Origin: Brevibacterium renqingii | Lineage (GTDB): Bacteria; Actinomycetota; Actinomycetes; Actinomycetales; Brevibacteriaceae | DNA: 64,000 nt | Direction of reading: 5' to 3' | Assembly (NCBI RefSeq): GCF_017808105.1 | Contig: NZ_JADBHF010000017.1 | Span: 1-64,000, forward strand | Shown here: piece after piece, positions 17,179-29,693 of the stretch | Layout: each line of letters starts with the position of its first letter | Position numbering within the stretch: the stretch's first letter is position 1 | Translations under genes and position numbers: made by a program | Notes under the pieces: generated by a model | Told to the model about the DNA's origin: nothing | The model's database searches: none | The model's input: only the letters and a program-made list of their open reading frames with translations

Positions 17179-17493
17179 TCAGTCTTCGCGACGCGCGTCG
17201 ATCGCCTTCTCCAGACGATCGAGCTTTCCTTCGATCTCGCCGGTGTATCCCGGGCGTATATCGGCCTTGACCACGAGCGAAACCCTGGTGCCGAATTCTC
17301 CGACCGCCTCTGTCGCCTCTTTGATGACGGCGAAGACTTCGTCCCATTCGCCCTCGATCGTCGTGAACATCGAGTCCGTCCGATGGGGCAGACCGGAGCG
17401 TCTGACGATGTCGACGGCGGCGGCAACGGCCTCGTGGACAGAGGCCTCCGGTCCTTCTCCCCCGCTCGGTGCGACTGAGAATGCTGCGAGCAT
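17179..17493 (-). CDS. MTH1187/YkoF-like thiamine-binding protein
   Basis: Protein of 104 aa with the UPF0045/MTH1187 layout: FSVAPSG start, SVHEAVAAAVDIVRRSG, then FTTIEGEWDEVFAVIKEA and TRVSLVVKADIR. The family forms oligomers with a ferredoxin-like fold and binds thiamine or its derivatives; the cellular role is unclear. The ATG at 17493 has AAGGAG at good spacing. No ABC transporter for thiamine is adjacent. Confidence 0.85.
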   Translation of the reverse strand: MLAAFSVAPSGGEGPEASVHEAVAAAVDIVRRSGLPHRTDSMFTTIEGEWDEVFAVIKEATEAVGEFGTRVSLVVKADIRPGYTGEIEGKLDRLEKAIDARRED

Positions 17494-17561
17494 GGTGGTT
17501 CTCCTTCCTCAGAGGCGGGGAGACCGAACGGTTCCCCGCCGCTTTGCCGGGACCTGACGAA

Positions 17562-18752
17562 TCAGGCCTGATTCGGAACGTTGACGATCAGCGAGTCACC
17601 CTGACCGCCGCCGCCGCACAGAGCCGCGATTCCGGATCCCCCGCCTCGGCGTCGGAGTTCGAGGGCCAGAGTGAGCACGATGCGAGCGCCGGACGCCCCG
17701 ATGGGATGGCCGAGCGCCACGGCACCGCCGTTGACGTTGACCTTCTCCTCGTCGACGCCGAGATCCTTCGAGCTGGCGAGCCCGACAGCGGCGAACGCCT
17801 CGTTGATCTCGTAGAGATCGAATGAATCCGCGGCCACTCCTTCGCGATCGGCGGCGACCTTGATCGCCTGCGAGGGCTGGTGCTGCAGGCTGGAATCCGG
17901 GCCCGCGGTCCAAGCATGGGAGCGGACTTCGGCGAGGATCGGCGCACCCAGCTCCTCGGCCTTCTCACGTGACATGACCACCACGGCGCAGGCTCCGTCG
18001 GAGATCTGAGAGGCGTTGCCGGCCGTGATGGTCCCGTCCTTGCGGAAGGACGGACGCAGCTTGCCCAGGGAGTCGGCTGTCGTGTCCGGACGCACCCCCT
18101 CGTCGGCGGAGACTGTGACATCGCCCTTGCGCGAACTGATGGTCACCGGTACGATCTCGTCGTCGAAGGCTCCGGCCTGCTGGGCCTGCGCCGCCCGCTG
18201 GTGTGAGCGCGCAGAGAAAGCGTCCTGCTCTGCGCGGGAGAACTCCCGGTCCCCTGCATTCGCCTCTTCGGTCAGACCACCCATCGCCTGGTCGGTGAAG
18301 GCGTCCCACAGGCCGTCGTAGTCCATATGGTCCTTGACGATGACATCACCGTACTTGTAGCCCGAGCGCGACTTCTCGAGCATGTGCGGAGCCTGGCTCA
18401 TCGACTCCTGGCCGCCGGCGACGACGACGTCGTACTCACCGGCGCGGACCAGCTGCGCCGCCTGGGTGATCGTGTTGATGCCTGACAGGCACAGCTTATT
18501 CACGGTCACAGCGGGGACTGTCATGGGGATCCCGGCCTTGACGGCGGCCTGGCGCGCGGGGCCCTGGCCGTTTCCCGCCTGCAGCACCTGACCCATGATG
18601 ACGTATTCGACGTCGTCGCCCTTGATGCCGGCCCGGTCAAGCGCACCGGCGATGGCGTTCCCACCGAGTTCGACGGCGCTGAGTTTGGACAGCTCACCCT
18701 GCAACCGACCGAACGGTGTGCGTGCTCCGGCGACGATCACTGCATCAGCCAT
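17562..18752 (-). CDS. Acetyl-CoA acetyltransferase (thiolase)
   Basis: Thiolase of 396 aa that condenses two acetyl-CoA or cleaves acetoacetyl-CoA. The nucleophile Cys lies in NKLCLSGI, the His in [15 protein letters not shown] and the second catalytic Cys in ALCGGGGQG. Length and motifs are those of biosynthetic-type thiolases. The ATG at 18752 follows GAGGAAAT; an upstream extension of the open frame is non-coding. It corresponds in order to mycobacterial fadA4, which also lies a few genes from nucS and murA. The 230-bp gap to the divergent coiled-coil gene should hold promoters. Confidence 0.94.
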   Translation of the reverse strand: MADAVIVAGARTPFGRLQGELSKLSAVELGGNAIAGALDRAGIKGDDVEYVIMGQVLQAGNGQGPARQAAVKAGIPMTVPAVTVNKLCLSGINTITQAAQLVRAGEYDVVVAGGQESMSQAPHMLEKSRSGYKYGDVIVKDHMDYDGLWDAFTDQAMGGLTEEANAGDREFSRAEQDAFSARSHQRAAQAQQAGAFDDEIVPVTISSRKGDVTVSADEGVRPDTTADSLGKLRPSFRKDGTITAGNASQISDGACAVVVMSREKAEELGAPILAEVRSHAWTAGPDSSLQHQPSQAIKVAADREGVAADSFDLYEINEAFAAVGLASSKDLGVDEEKVNVNGGAVALGHPIGASGARIVLTLALELRRRGGGSGIAALCGGGGQGDSLIVNVPNQA

Positions 18753-18982
18753 ATTTCCTCCTCGGATTCCCGCGCCTGGACCCGTATCCCGGCACGTGTG
18801 CTTTTCGACGCCTCCCAGCCTAGTCGAGGAGTCTGTGGCCTCCATCACGGGGTCGACCGACACACTTCGGAATGACGCTGTCCAACCTCGCTCATTCGCA
18901 CCCAACACTCATGGAGTCTCCGTTAGAGTAGAACGAGGACAGCCCAGATCATCCCCTCCCAAGACGACAGGAGTTCGCTTCA

Positions 18983-20578
18983 GTGACGCCCACCGAAGAA
19001 TTCCGCACAGCGATGCGCGGCTACGAAAAGAGTGAAGTCGATTCGCGCCTGCAGCAGTTGCGCACCGAAGTCGAGTCGGTCCGCAAGGCGCTGGCCGACG
19101 CGCGGAGCCAGGTCATCAATGCCGATCGGGCGAAGCTGCAGATCGCGGGTGAACTCTCGGAGGCCAAGGCTCAGCTCAAGAAGGCGGCGAACGACAACGC
19201 CGAGGCGTCGGGTCCTCCCGGAAGCCGGATCGACCATCTGCTCAAGATCGCCGAGTCCCAGGCCCGCGAGACGCTGGCCCAGGCCAATTCGGATGCCGAG
19301 ACCATCCGGAACAAGGCTCGCGCCGAGGCGGCTTCGGCTCGCGCCCGGATGCACACCGAGAGCAATGACACCCTGTCCAATGCTCGCTCCGAAGCCGATG
19401 CGATCATCTCATCGGCCGAGCTGCGCGCCGAGGAGACGGTCAAGGCCGCCGAGAAGCGCGCCGCCGAACTCAAGGCGAGCACCGAACGCGAGACCACCCA
19501 GGCCAAGGAGGCCAACGCCGCCTCGGCCAAGGAGGCGCGTGAGAGCCTCGACCTCGAACTGTCCGAACTTCGCGCCACTGCCGAGAAGGATGCGGCGGAT
19601 CTGCGAGCCGACGCCAAGGCCGAGGCCGAGGAGACCGTGGCTGCGGCACAGGCGCAGGCCGATGAGCTGCTCGCAGCTGCCAAGGCTCGCGATGAGGCCT
19701 CGAAGAAGGCCGGCAACGACTTCGACGTCGAGCTCGCGGCGAAGCGCAAGGAAGCGGAGTCCGAGCGCAAGAAGCAGTACGAGCAGGCTCAGTCAGAGAA
19801 CAAGAAGCTCATCGAAGAGGCGCAGGCACGCGCCGCTAAGGCCGACAACGAGGCCAAGGAAGCCGCGGAGCGGGCGGAGAAGACTCGCACCGATGCGGTG
19901 AAGAAGGCCGATGAGATCATCGCCGACGGCAAGTCCCGCGCACAGACTCTCATCTCCGAGGCCCGCGCCACCGCCGAGGCGACCATCGAGGAGTCGGCCG
20001 CCGAGGCCAAGCGCAATGTGGCCTCCGCGCAGTCCCAGGTCGACCTGCTCACGAAGCAGCGTAAGACGATCACCGCCCAGCTCGATCAGCTGCGCTCTCT
20101 CTTCGCCATGCCGGGGGTCATGGGCGGCGACAGCGTCGATCCTGCGAAGGCCGAGTCGGCTTCTCATGCCACCGAGCAGATCGCGAACGGCCAGGAGCTC
20201 GAGGACCTGCTGGCCGAAGACGGTTCCGCCGAATCCGAGGATGCGAAGGCTGCTCAGGATCCAGCGAGCGAGACCGGCGAGAACGAGGATGCGGAGAAGC
20301 CTTCGGCGAGCGGGACCGACGATGCGCAGAAACCCGGAGAATCGAGCGACGCCGAGGACAAGGGTTCCGGCGACGCGGACTCTGACACCGAGGCATCTGG
20401 TGCAGCGGGCTCCGGTGACGGGTCTGACTCCGATGCACAGTCCGATGATCGGGAGGGCAGAGGAGGGGAGCTGCCCAACGGAGCCACCGATGAGGACACC
20501 ATCGCCATCGACGCTCAGGTCTCGGGATCGAAGAAGAACAGTTCGAAGACGAAGCGTTCGCGCAATTCGCTGCGTTGA
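18983..20578 (+). CDS. DivIVA/Scy-like coiled-coil protein
   Basis: Protein of 531 aa. Residues 6-25 (FRTAMRGYEKSEVD and after) resemble the N-terminal DivIVA motif. Residues about 25-375 are an almost unbroken Ala/Glu/Lys/Arg coiled coil with a break near 75-83. Residues 385-510 are acidic Ser/Asp/Glu low-complexity sequence, and the end is basic (KKNSSKTKRSRNS). No enzyme motif is present. Such proteins organise polar growth or the cytoskeleton in actinobacteria (Wag31, Scy, FilP); that role here is inferred. The GTG start follows GACAGGAG. Confidence 0.75.
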   Translation: MTPTEEFRTAMRGYEKSEVDSRLQQLRTEVESVRKALADARSQVINADRAKLQIAGELSEAKAQLKKAANDNAEASGPPGSRIDHLLKIAESQARETLAQANSDAETIRNKARAEAASARARMHTESNDTLSNARSEADAIISSAELRAEETVKAAEKRAAELKASTERETTQAKEANAASAKEARESLDLELSELRATAEKDAADLRADAKAEAEETVAAAQAQADELLAAAKARDEASKKAGNDFDVELAAKRKEAESERKKQYEQAQSENKKLIEEAQARAAKADNEAKEAAERAEKTRTDAVKKADEIIADGKSRAQTLISEARATAEATIEESAAEAKRNVASAQSQVDLLTKQRKTITAQLDQLRSLFAMPGVMGGDSVDPAKAESASHATEQIANGQELEDLLAEDGSAESEDAKAAQDPASETGENEDAEKPSASGTDDAQKPGESSDAEDKGSGDADSDTEASGAAGSGDGSDSDAQSDDREGRGGELPNGATDEDTIAIDAQVSGSKKNSSKTKRSRNSLR

Positions 20579-20623
20579 TTCCGTCCGCGGCCGTCGCTGA
20601 GATCATCTGCACGGCCGTGGGCA

Positions 20624-20669
20624 CGACAATGACGAGGGGACCCGTTCGCGGGTCCCCTCGTCATTGTCG
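20624..20669. terminator. Bidirectional terminator, 20-bp stem
   Basis: A very strong perfect hairpin (arms CGACAATGACGAGGGGACCCG, loop of about 4 nt) between the plus-strand coiled-coil gene and the convergent minus-strand 98-aa gene that ends at 20677. Confidence 0.85.
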
Positions 20670-20676
20670 ATCGCGA

Positions 20677-20973
20677 TCACCGGAACCGCTCGAAGCAGCG
20701 GGTATGCCAATGCCGTCTGCTCTCGACTCCGATCTCGATGCCGTGCCGGGCGTCCTGTCGCCAGGCGACTATATGGGTCGAGGCCGCGCTCACCTCGCGA
20801 CTGCAGCCCGGGCACACATAGACCCTCCCGGAATCGCTGCCCTTGATCGTCTGCACCGACCAGTCTCCGACCGGGAGGGAACGTGTCGTCCGCATCCCTG
20901 CCGTGGTCTCGGACAGGTCTCGGGCTGGCCTCTGCCATTTGTTCTTGCGACGCGAGGATGAAGATCGTGGCAT
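20677..20973 (-). CDS. Small putative zinc-binding protein
   Basis: Protein of 98 aa with a basic N-terminus, [11 protein letters not shown] and a later HWHTRCF: CxxC, several His and a third Cys suggest a small zinc-binding fold. Homologues are widespread in actinobacteria next to nucS and are often labelled ATP/GTP-binding without evidence; I see no P-loop. It is divergent from nucS, only 30 bp apart, so the promoters overlap. Confidence 0.72.
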   Translation of the reverse strand: MPRSSSSRRKNKWQRPARDLSETTAGMRTTRSLPVGDWSVQTIKGSDSGRVYVCPGCSREVSAASTHIVAWRQDARHGIEIGVESRRHWHTRCFERFR

Positions 20974-21003
20974 TGGGCCATTGTCTCACGTAGGCTGATC
21001 CGC

Positions 21004-21699
21004 GTGCGTCTTGTCATAGCCCAATGCTCCGTTGATTATGCCGGTCGTCTGACCGCTCACCTCCCGATGGCCACCCGCCTCATCATGCTCAAAGCCGACG
21101 GGTCGATCCTCATCCATTCCGACGGCGGTTCCTACAAGCCGCTCAACTGGATGACGCCTCCGTGCACGATCAGGCATCTCGAGCCCGACGCGGAGCAGAC
21201 CGCGGTCGGCCTGGCCGAAGTATGGGAGGTATCGCAGACGAAGACCGGCGACCGCCTCATCATCTCCATCGCCGAGGTGATCTCCGATGACACATACGAG
21301 TTCGGTGTCGACCCGGGCCTGGTCAAGGACGGCGTCGAAGCGCATCTGCAGGAACTGCTTGCCGAGCACATCGAGACCCTCGGAGAGGGCTACAGTCTGG
21401 TTCGGCGTGAATATATGACCGCGATCGGTCCGGTCGACATCCTCGCCAGGGACCATGTCGAGAAGTCCGTGGCGGTCGAGATCAAACGTCGCGGTGACAT
21501 CGACGGGGTCGAGCAGCTCACCCGATACCTCGAGCTGATGAATCGCGATCCGCGGCTCAGCCCCGTGCAGGGGATCTTCGCGGCGCAGGAGATCAGACCT
21601 CAGGCGCGCACTCTGGCCGAGGACCGAGGGATCCGCTGCGTCGTTCTCGACTATGACGCTCTGCGCGGCATGGACGATCCCGAGTCCCGACTGTTCTGA
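21004..21699 (+). CDS. nucS: Mismatch endonuclease NucS/EndoMS
   Basis: Protein of 231 aa that cuts both strands at base mismatches and supplies mismatch repair in actinobacteria lacking MutS/MutL. The C-terminal RecB-like nuclease domain shows GPVDILARD and AVEIKRRG (catalytic Asp and Glu-x-Lys) followed by QLTRYLELM. The N-terminal half is the DNA-binding/dimerisation domain. The C-terminus ends in RLF, resembling the clamp-binding tail of NucS. GTG start at 21004. Confidence 0.95.
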   Translation: MRLVIAQCSVDYAGRLTAHLPMATRLIMLKADGSILIHSDGGSYKPLNWMTPPCTIRHLEPDAEQTAVGLAEVWEVSQTKTGDRLIISIAEVISDDTYEFGVDPGLVKDGVEAHLQELLAEHIETLGEGYSLVRREYMTAIGPVDILARDHVEKSVAVEIKRRGDIDGVEQLTRYLELMNRDPRLSPVQGIFAAQEIRPQARTLAEDRGIRCVVLDYDALRGMDDPESRLF

Positions 21700-21787
21700 T
21701 CACTCTCCCCCGCGAGAGGAGGGGCACGAAGAACGCGCAGGGACGTGAACGAGCCTCGTACCGAAGGGCCCGCTCCGACCTCTGAAC

Positions 21788-23101
21788 CTATTCGAAGCTC
21801 AGGGCGTCGGGCTTGACGACCCGTTCGATGTCGACGCCGAGGCTGCGCAGGTTGGCCACGAAGTTCTCATAGCCGCGTTCGATGTGGTCGATTCCCGACA
21901 CTTCGGTCACTCCCCCTGCGCGCAGCGCCGCCATGACCAGGCCGGCACCGGCTCGGATATCCGAGGCTTCGACCTCGGCACCGGAGAGGCTGTCAGTGCC
22001 TGTGACCAAGGCGTGGTTGCCGTCGATGCGGACCTTCGCGCCGAGCCGCGCGATCTCCTGAACGAAGCGCCAGCGTGCTTCGAACAGATTCTCCGACAGC
22101 AGTCCGATGCCGTCGGAGACCGAGTTCAGAGCGATGACGAAGGGCTGAAGATCCGTGGGGAATCCCGGAAACGGCATGGTCGCCACCCTGATCGCATGCG
22201 GACGTTCTGCTCCGATCACGCGGAAGCCACGGCCTCGGGATCCGTCGCTCAGGGTGATCTCGCCGAGGTCGTCGACAGTGGCTCCGGAATCGCGCAGCTT
22301 CAGCCCGATATTGGGCATGAGCTCGAGGCCCACGCCCCGCACGGTGACATCGCCGGCGCTGAGAGCGGCACCGAAGCCGAAGGTACCGGCGACGATGCGG
22401 TCGCCCACGGTCCGGTGGGTCACGGGCCGCAGCGACTCGACACCGGTGATCGTGAGATCGGAGGTGCCGATGCCGTCGATCCGCGCGCCCATTTCGACGA
22501 GCATCGTGCAGATGTCGACGATCTCGGGCTCGCGTGCGGCATTCGAGATGGTGGTCGTACCGCGAGCCAGCGTCGCGGCCATGATGAGATTCTCCGTCGC
22601 ACCGACGGAGGGGAATTCGAGGACGATGTCCGTGCCGCGCAGCCCCTCAGGTGCCTCGGCCACGAAATAGCCGTGATCGAGATGGACCTCCGCGCCGAGC
22701 GCTTCGAGCCCGGCCTGGTGCATATCGAGGCCACGGGAGCCGATGGCATCTCCACCGGGCAGCGCAACGTGGGCGGCGCGCATCCGAGCAGTGAGAGGGC
22801 CGAGCACCGAAATCGAGGCACGCATCGCGCGGACGAGTTCGTAGTCGGCCTGGATGCCCACTTCCTTCGGCACATCGATGCTCACGACCCCGCCTTCGGA
22901 ATCGTAATCGACGACGCATCCGAGGCGCACGAGGAGTTCGACCATGATCCTCACATCGAGGATGGCCGGGACATTGGTGATCGTCGTCCGGCCCACGGCT
23001 AGCAGACTCGCGGCCATCAGCTTCAGGACGCTGTTCTTCGCGCCCCTGACGTCGATCGCGCCCTGCAGCCGTGCAGGTCCTGTCAAACGGAAGACATCCA
23101 T
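21788..23101 (-). CDS. murA: UDP-GlcNAc 1-carboxyvinyltransferase, Asp118 variant
   Basis: Enzyme of 437 aa for the first committed step of peptidoglycan synthesis: enolpyruvyl transfer from PEP to UDP-GlcNAc. GAKNSVLK near residue 20 holds the conserved Lys-Asn pair, and [10 protein letters not shown] is present. In the active-site loop the sequence is LPGGD118AIGSR where E. coli has Cys115. Asp at this place occurs in mycobacteria and makes MurA insensitive to fosfomycin. The ATG at 23101 shares one base with the stop of the DUF2550-type gene; the longer open frame upstream is a shadow. It is the last gene of the atp array. Confidence 0.96.
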   Translation of the reverse strand: MDVFRLTGPARLQGAIDVRGAKNSVLKLMAASLLAVGRTTITNVPAILDVRIMVELLVRLGCVVDYDSEGGVVSIDVPKEVGIQADYELVRAMRASISVLGPLTARMRAAHVALPGGDAIGSRGLDMHQAGLEALGAEVHLDHGYFVAEAPEGLRGTDIVLEFPSVGATENLIMAATLARGTTTISNAAREPEIVDICTMLVEMGARIDGIGTSDLTITGVESLRPVTHRTVGDRIVAGTFGFGAALSAGDVTVRGVGLELMPNIGLKLRDSGATVDDLGEITLSDGSRGRGFRVIGAERPHAIRVATMPFPGFPTDLQPFVIALNSVSDGIGLLSENLFEARWRFVQEIARLGAKVRIDGNHALVTGTDSLSGAEVEASDIRAGAGLVMAALRAGGVTEVSGIDHIERGYENFVANLRSLGVDIERVVKPDALSFE

Positions 23102-23568
23102 CAGGTGAAACGTCCCATCGTCGGGTTGAATCCGGGAGGCGAGGACTCGAGCCAGGAAGCCATAGTGGACAGCGACTCGGTGTCCATCGCCAGCGACACC
23201 GATCGCGGACGGCCGTCCGCTTTGCCGTAGGAGCAGTCGACGACGACGGCATCGGGAAGAACCGAATACTGCTCCCCCGAGGTCGGTTTGCGCCGCACGA
23301 GGATGTCGAGGTCGGCACGCGGCAGACGGAACGCCGCACGACGAGTCAAGGCGAACACGGGGTACCAATCCAAGGAGCCGACCGAGAACACCGCTACGCC
23401 CAAACGCCAACGTGGGCGAGAAGAATACTCCTCGCCCACGTTGATGGAACAGTCAAAAGCACCGGAGAGCTTCGAAATGGACCTGCGTCGGATCGTCACT
23501 ACGACGATCAGAGCAAGCGCGAGTCCTACCAACGAGAGCAGAACGATCAGCAGGACGGAAGGGTTCAC
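23101..23568 (-). CDS. DUF2550-type membrane protein
   Basis: Protein of 155 aa with one N-terminal transmembrane helix (about 3-25), a basic RRRS stop-transfer and a soluble domain with a YPVFALTRR core. It matches the actinobacterial family found next to atpC (Rv1312 in M. tuberculosis), function unknown. The GTG at 23568 was preferred because the earlier ATG at 23619 would overlap atpC by 29 bp and add residues unlike the family; its ribosome-binding site is weak, so coupling to atpC is likely. Confidence 0.8.
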   Translation of the reverse strand: MNPSVLLIVLLSLVGLALALIVVVTIRRRSISKLSGAFDCSINVGEEYSSRPRWRLGVAVFSVGSLDWYPVFALTRRAAFRLPRADLDILVRRKPTSGEQYSVLPDAVVVDCSYGKADGRPRSVSLAMDTESLSTMASWLESSPPGFNPTMGRFT

Positions 23569-23590
23569 GGTTGCCAGTGTAACCTGCAGA

Positions 23591-23851
23591 TCAGAGAAGT
23601 TCGGCCTGATCAGCGGCAATGATCACGCGATTGTTCTCGACAGAGAGGAAACCGCCATCGGCCTTGACCCGGACGGTGTCCTCCCCAGTCGTGAGAATAC
23701 GCGCTTCGCCGTCGGCGACGACGCCGAGCACAGGTTCGTGACCTGGCAGGACGCCGATCTCGCCGTCGAGCGTACGAGCGATGACGCGTTTGGCCTCACC
23801 GACCCATACCTCGCGATCTGCAGCCACGACATTCACTTCGAGTGTCGCCAT
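23591..23851 (-). CDS. atpC: F1Fo ATP synthase subunit epsilon (short form)
   Basis: Protein of 86 aa: the N-terminal beta-sandwich of epsilon with GEIGVLPGHEPVL and FLSVENNRV. It stops right after this domain, so the usual C-terminal pair of regulatory helices (family length about 120-140 aa) is absent. Epsilon sits on the rotor stalk; without the helices it cannot insert into the F1 head to block ATP hydrolysis. It starts 3 bp after atpD. Confidence 0.93.
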   Translation of the reverse strand: MATLEVNVVAADREVWVGEAKRVIARTLDGEIGVLPGHEPVLGVVADGEARILTTGEDTVRVKADGGFLSVENNRVIIAADQAELL

Positions 23852-23854
23852 GGC

Positions 23855-26262
<2,408 letters not shown>

Positions 26263-26293
26263 CAGTTCTTCCTTTCGCCGTTACGGAACAGGT

Positions 26294-27928
26294 TCAACGC
26301 TTCTGCCGAACGATCTGCTCCTGCTCGACCTCGTCGGAGGACGCGGTGGCGGTCTCTTCGCTGCCGGCCTTCGACCCACCCTGATCGGAGCTGACGAAAT
26401 TCTGAGAGAACTCGGACAGTGCGTTCTTCAGCTCTTCTGTGGTGTCGTCGTCGAGCTTGAGGGTCTCCCGAATCGTCGTGAAGATCCCCGTCTTGCGCTC
26501 GATGTGGTCGTGCAGTTCGGATTCGAACCGGAGCACATCGTCGACCGGGATGTCGTCGAGGAAGCCGTTGGTGCCGGCGAAGATCGACACGGTCTGCTTC
26601 TCGAAGGGCATCGGAGTGTACTGACCCTGCTTGAGCAGCTCGGTCAGACGCGCTCCGCGAGCCAGATCGCGCTTGGTCGCATCGTCGAGGTCGGAAGCGA
26701 ACATCGCGAAAGCCTCGAGCGAACGGTACTGCGCCAACGAGATCTTCAGCGTGCCGGAGACGCTCTTGAGCGCCTTCGTCTGTGCGGCACCGCCGACGCG
26801 CGACACGGAGACGCCGACGTCGACAGCGGGACGCTGACCGGCGTTGAAGAGATCCGACTGCAGGAAGATCTGACCGTCGGTGATCGAGATGACGTTCGTC
26901 GGAATGAATGCACCGACGTCGTTCGCCTTGGTCTCGATGATCGGCAGGCCGGTCATCGAACCGCCGCCGAGCTCATCGGAGAGCTTCGCACAGCGTTCGA
27001 GCAGGCGCGAGTGCAGGTAGAAGACGTCACCCGGGTAGGCTTCACGGCCCGGCGGGCGACGCAGCAGCAGTGAAACCGCGCGGTAGGCCTCAGCCTGCTT
27101 CGACAGATCGTCGAACACGATGAGGACATGCTTGCCGTCGTACATCCAGTGCTGACCGATGGCCGAGCCGGAGTACGGTGCGAGGTACTTGAAGCCAGCC
27201 GGATCGGAAGCAGGTGAGGACACGATGGTCGTGTATTCGAGCGCGCCCGCCTCTTCGAGCGAGCGGCGCACGCCGGCGATGGTCGAGCCCTTCTGGCCCA
27301 CGGCGACGTAGATGCAGCGAACCTGCTGCTTCGGGTCACCGGTCTCCCAGTTGGCCTTCTGGTTGATGATCGTATCGATCGCCAGAGCGGTCTTGCCCGT
27401 CTTGCGGTCACCGATGACCAGCTGACGCTGGCCACGGCCGACGGGGATCATCGCATCGATGCTCTTGTAGCCGGTCTGGAGCGGCTCGCGGACTTCCTGG
27501 CGATCCATCACGCCTGCGGCCTGAAGTTCGAGCTCACGACGGCCGACGGTCTCGATGTCACCGAGCCCGTCCACGGGACGTCCGAGCGGGTCGACCACGC
27601 GACCGAGGTAGCCGTCGCCGACCGGGATCGACAGGACCTCGCCGGTGCGGTAGACGTTCTGCTCTTCAGCGATTCCGGAGAATTCGCCGAGGATGACGAC
27701 GCCGATCTCACGCTCGTCGAGGTTCTGGGCCAGGCCCAAGGTGCCGTCTTCGAACCGCAGGAGTTCGTTGGCCATCGTGCCTGGCAGACCCGATACGTGG
27801 GCGATTCCGTCACCGGCAGTGACGACCTTGCCGACCTCGGTCTTCTCCGAGCTCTCGGGGTTGTACGATTCAACGAACTTCCCGAGAGCGTCCCGGATCT
27901 CTTCCGGGCGAATTGTCAGTTCCGCCAT
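26294..27928 (-). CDS. atpA: ATP synthase subunit alpha
   Basis: Non-catalytic F1 subunit of 544 aa. The P-loop is GDRKTGKTA, with [11 protein letters not shown] before it and the [14 protein letters not shown] segment after. The C-terminal 40 residues form an acidic Ser/Glu-rich extension, as in several actinobacteria. Confidence 0.98.
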   Translation of the reverse strand: MAELTIRPEEIRDALGKFVESYNPESSEKTEVGKVVTAGDGIAHVSGLPGTMANELLRFEDGTLGLAQNLDEREIGVVILGEFSGIAEEQNVYRTGEVLSIPVGDGYLGRVVDPLGRPVDGLGDIETVGRRELELQAAGVMDRQEVREPLQTGYKSIDAMIPVGRGQRQLVIGDRKTGKTALAIDTIINQKANWETGDPKQQVRCIYVAVGQKGSTIAGVRRSLEEAGALEYTTIVSSPASDPAGFKYLAPYSGSAIGQHWMYDGKHVLIVFDDLSKQAEAYRAVSLLLRRPPGREAYPGDVFYLHSRLLERCAKLSDELGGGSMTGLPIIETKANDVGAFIPTNVISITDGQIFLQSDLFNAGQRPAVDVGVSVSRVGGAAQTKALKSVSGTLKISLAQYRSLEAFAMFASDLDDATKRDLARGARLTELLKQGQYTPMPFEKQTVSIFAGTNGFLDDIPVDDVLRFESELHDHIERKTGIFTTIRETLKLDDDTTEELKNALSEFSQNFVSSDQGGSKAGSEETATASSDEVEQEQIVRQKR

Positions 27929-28012
27929 CTGGTTTCCCTGCTTCCTTTACTCAAATCTTGCGTCCGACGACCGGTGGGCCGCCTGTGCTGCCGGAGGAGC
28001 CGGCCACTAGTG

Positions 28013-28819
28013 TCAACCTGCGAGCTTGCGCTGCACATCGGCCAGTCGATCGGCCACGGTCGAATTCATCATCTCGTCGCCGACCTGGACCCGGACTCCC
28101 CCGAGGACCTCGGGATCGACCTGGACGTTCAGAACGAGTTCGCGACCGTAGCTGGCCGACAGTGCCGTCTGCAGCCTTTCGATCTGGGACTCGCTCAACG
28201 GCTTGGCGACGGTGACATCCGCAACCGAACGCTGCTGTCGGGCTGCGAGGATATCGCTGTACTGGTCGAGCGCGGTATTCACGCGGAGCCCGCGCGGATG
28301 CAGTGCCGCCTGTTCGATCAGCTTGATGGTATCGGGCTGCGCCTTGCCTGAGAGCAGATCCGAGATGAGAGTGCGTTTGCTCTCAGCTGCGGCCTGCGAG
28401 TCAAGCGCACGGGCCAGCTCGTGGTTGGATTCCAGCAGACGCGCGAAGCGGAAGATCTCCTCTTCGACCTGACCGAGCTGACCGGTCGCCTGCGCAGCAG
28501 CGGCAATCGCTGTGACGCCTGCGACCTCGAGGCTGGTGACCAGGTCCTGGGTCCGGGCCCAGCGCAGGCCGACGGCCTTGTCGCTGATCCGCAGAACCGC
28601 ATCCGTGGTCCGAGTCGAGAACAGAGCCCGCAACAGGTGCTGCTTCTTCTCGGCCGACTCGGAGGAGTCCGCCAAGGCCTTGCGCAGTGCGACGTTCTCG
28701 GCGAGAACTCCGACGACGGCCAGAGTGCCCTCACCGATCTGACGTGGGTCTCCCCCCGAGATCTCGGAATTCGCGGTTTCGAGGACGGCCTGCAGGGACA
28801 ATCTGCTCGACTGGAGCAT
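28013..28819 (-). CDS. atpH: ATP synthase subunit delta
   Basis: Peripheral-stalk subunit of 268 aa joining F1 to the b subunits. The C-terminal part has KPLSESQIERLQTALS and VDPEVLGGVRVQVGDEM, typical of OSCP/delta. It is a separate protein, not fused to b as in mycobacteria; the N-terminal part is longer than the 178-aa E. coli delta. The ATG at 28819 shares one base with the atpF stop; an in-frame GTG one codon earlier is an alternative. Confidence 0.95.
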   Translation of the reverse strand: MLQSSRLSLQAVLETANSEISGGDPRQIGEGTLAVVGVLAENVALRKALADSSESAEKKQHLLRALFSTRTTDAVLRISDKAVGLRWARTQDLVTSLEVAGVTAIAAAAQATGQLGQVEEEIFRFARLLESNHELARALDSQAAAESKRTLISDLLSGKAQPDTIKLIEQAALHPRGLRVNTALDQYSDILAARQQRSVADVTVAKPLSESQIERLQTALSASYGRELVLNVQVDPEVLGGVRVQVGDEMMNSTVADRLADVQRKLAG

Positions 28820-29370
28820 CACGCCCCCTTGACCGGCTGAGCGGACGAGTTGGACTCGAGATCGGAGATGAAGCGATCGACCACATTGGCTGAGCGCTGA
28901 TCGTCGGTGAGGGACTCGCCGACGATGCGCGAGGCGAGATCCGTGGCGAGAGTGCCGACCTCGGAGCGCAGCTGCACCATGGCGGTCTGACGTTCGGCCT
29001 CGATCTGGTTCTGAGCCGAAGCGATGATGCGGTCAGCCTCGGTGTGAGCCTGTGCCTTCATGTCGGCGATGATCTGAGCGCCTTCTTCCTGAGCCTCGGC
29101 GCGCAGTCGTGCTGCTTCTGCACGACCGTCGGCGAGCTGCTTCTGATACTCGGCCAGAGCCTGGTCGGCTTCGGCCTGCACCTTCTCGGCCTTCTCAATG
29201 CCACCCTGGATGCGCGCCGCACGCTCATCGAGGGTCCTATTGAACGCCGGGAGGACGTACTTCCAGACGACGAGGAAGACGATCAGCAGACAGACGGCAC
29301 TCCAGATGATGTCGTACAGCGCTGGGAGAAGCGGGTTCTCCGCCGCCGCAACAATGTTTACCGGAGTCAT
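28819..29370 (-). CDS. atpF: ATP synthase subunit b
   Basis: Peripheral-stalk subunit of 183 aa with one N-terminal transmembrane helix (about 22-42), then a long charged amphipathic helix rich in Ala/Glu/Gln/Lys (for example RIQGGIEKAEKVQAEADQAL). The C-terminal VDRFISDLE contacts delta. Translationally coupled to atpH. Confidence 0.96.
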   Translation of the reverse strand: MTPVNIVAAAENPLLPALYDIIWSAVCLLIVFLVVWKYVLPAFNRTLDERAARIQGGIEKAEKVQAEADQALAEYQKQLADGRAEAARLRAEAQEEGAQIIADMKAQAHTEADRIIASAQNQIEAERQTAMVQLRSEVGTLATDLASRIVGESLTDDQRSANVVDRFISDLESNSSAQPVKGA

Positions 29371-29389
29371 CTTTCAGTCCTCTTCGAGA

Positions 29390-29629
<240 letters not shown>

Positions 29630-29693
29630 TCATAATGAAGTCGGGTGGTTGGCCCGACCGTGCAACTCGTGAGTTACGGATCTGGGGGCTGAC

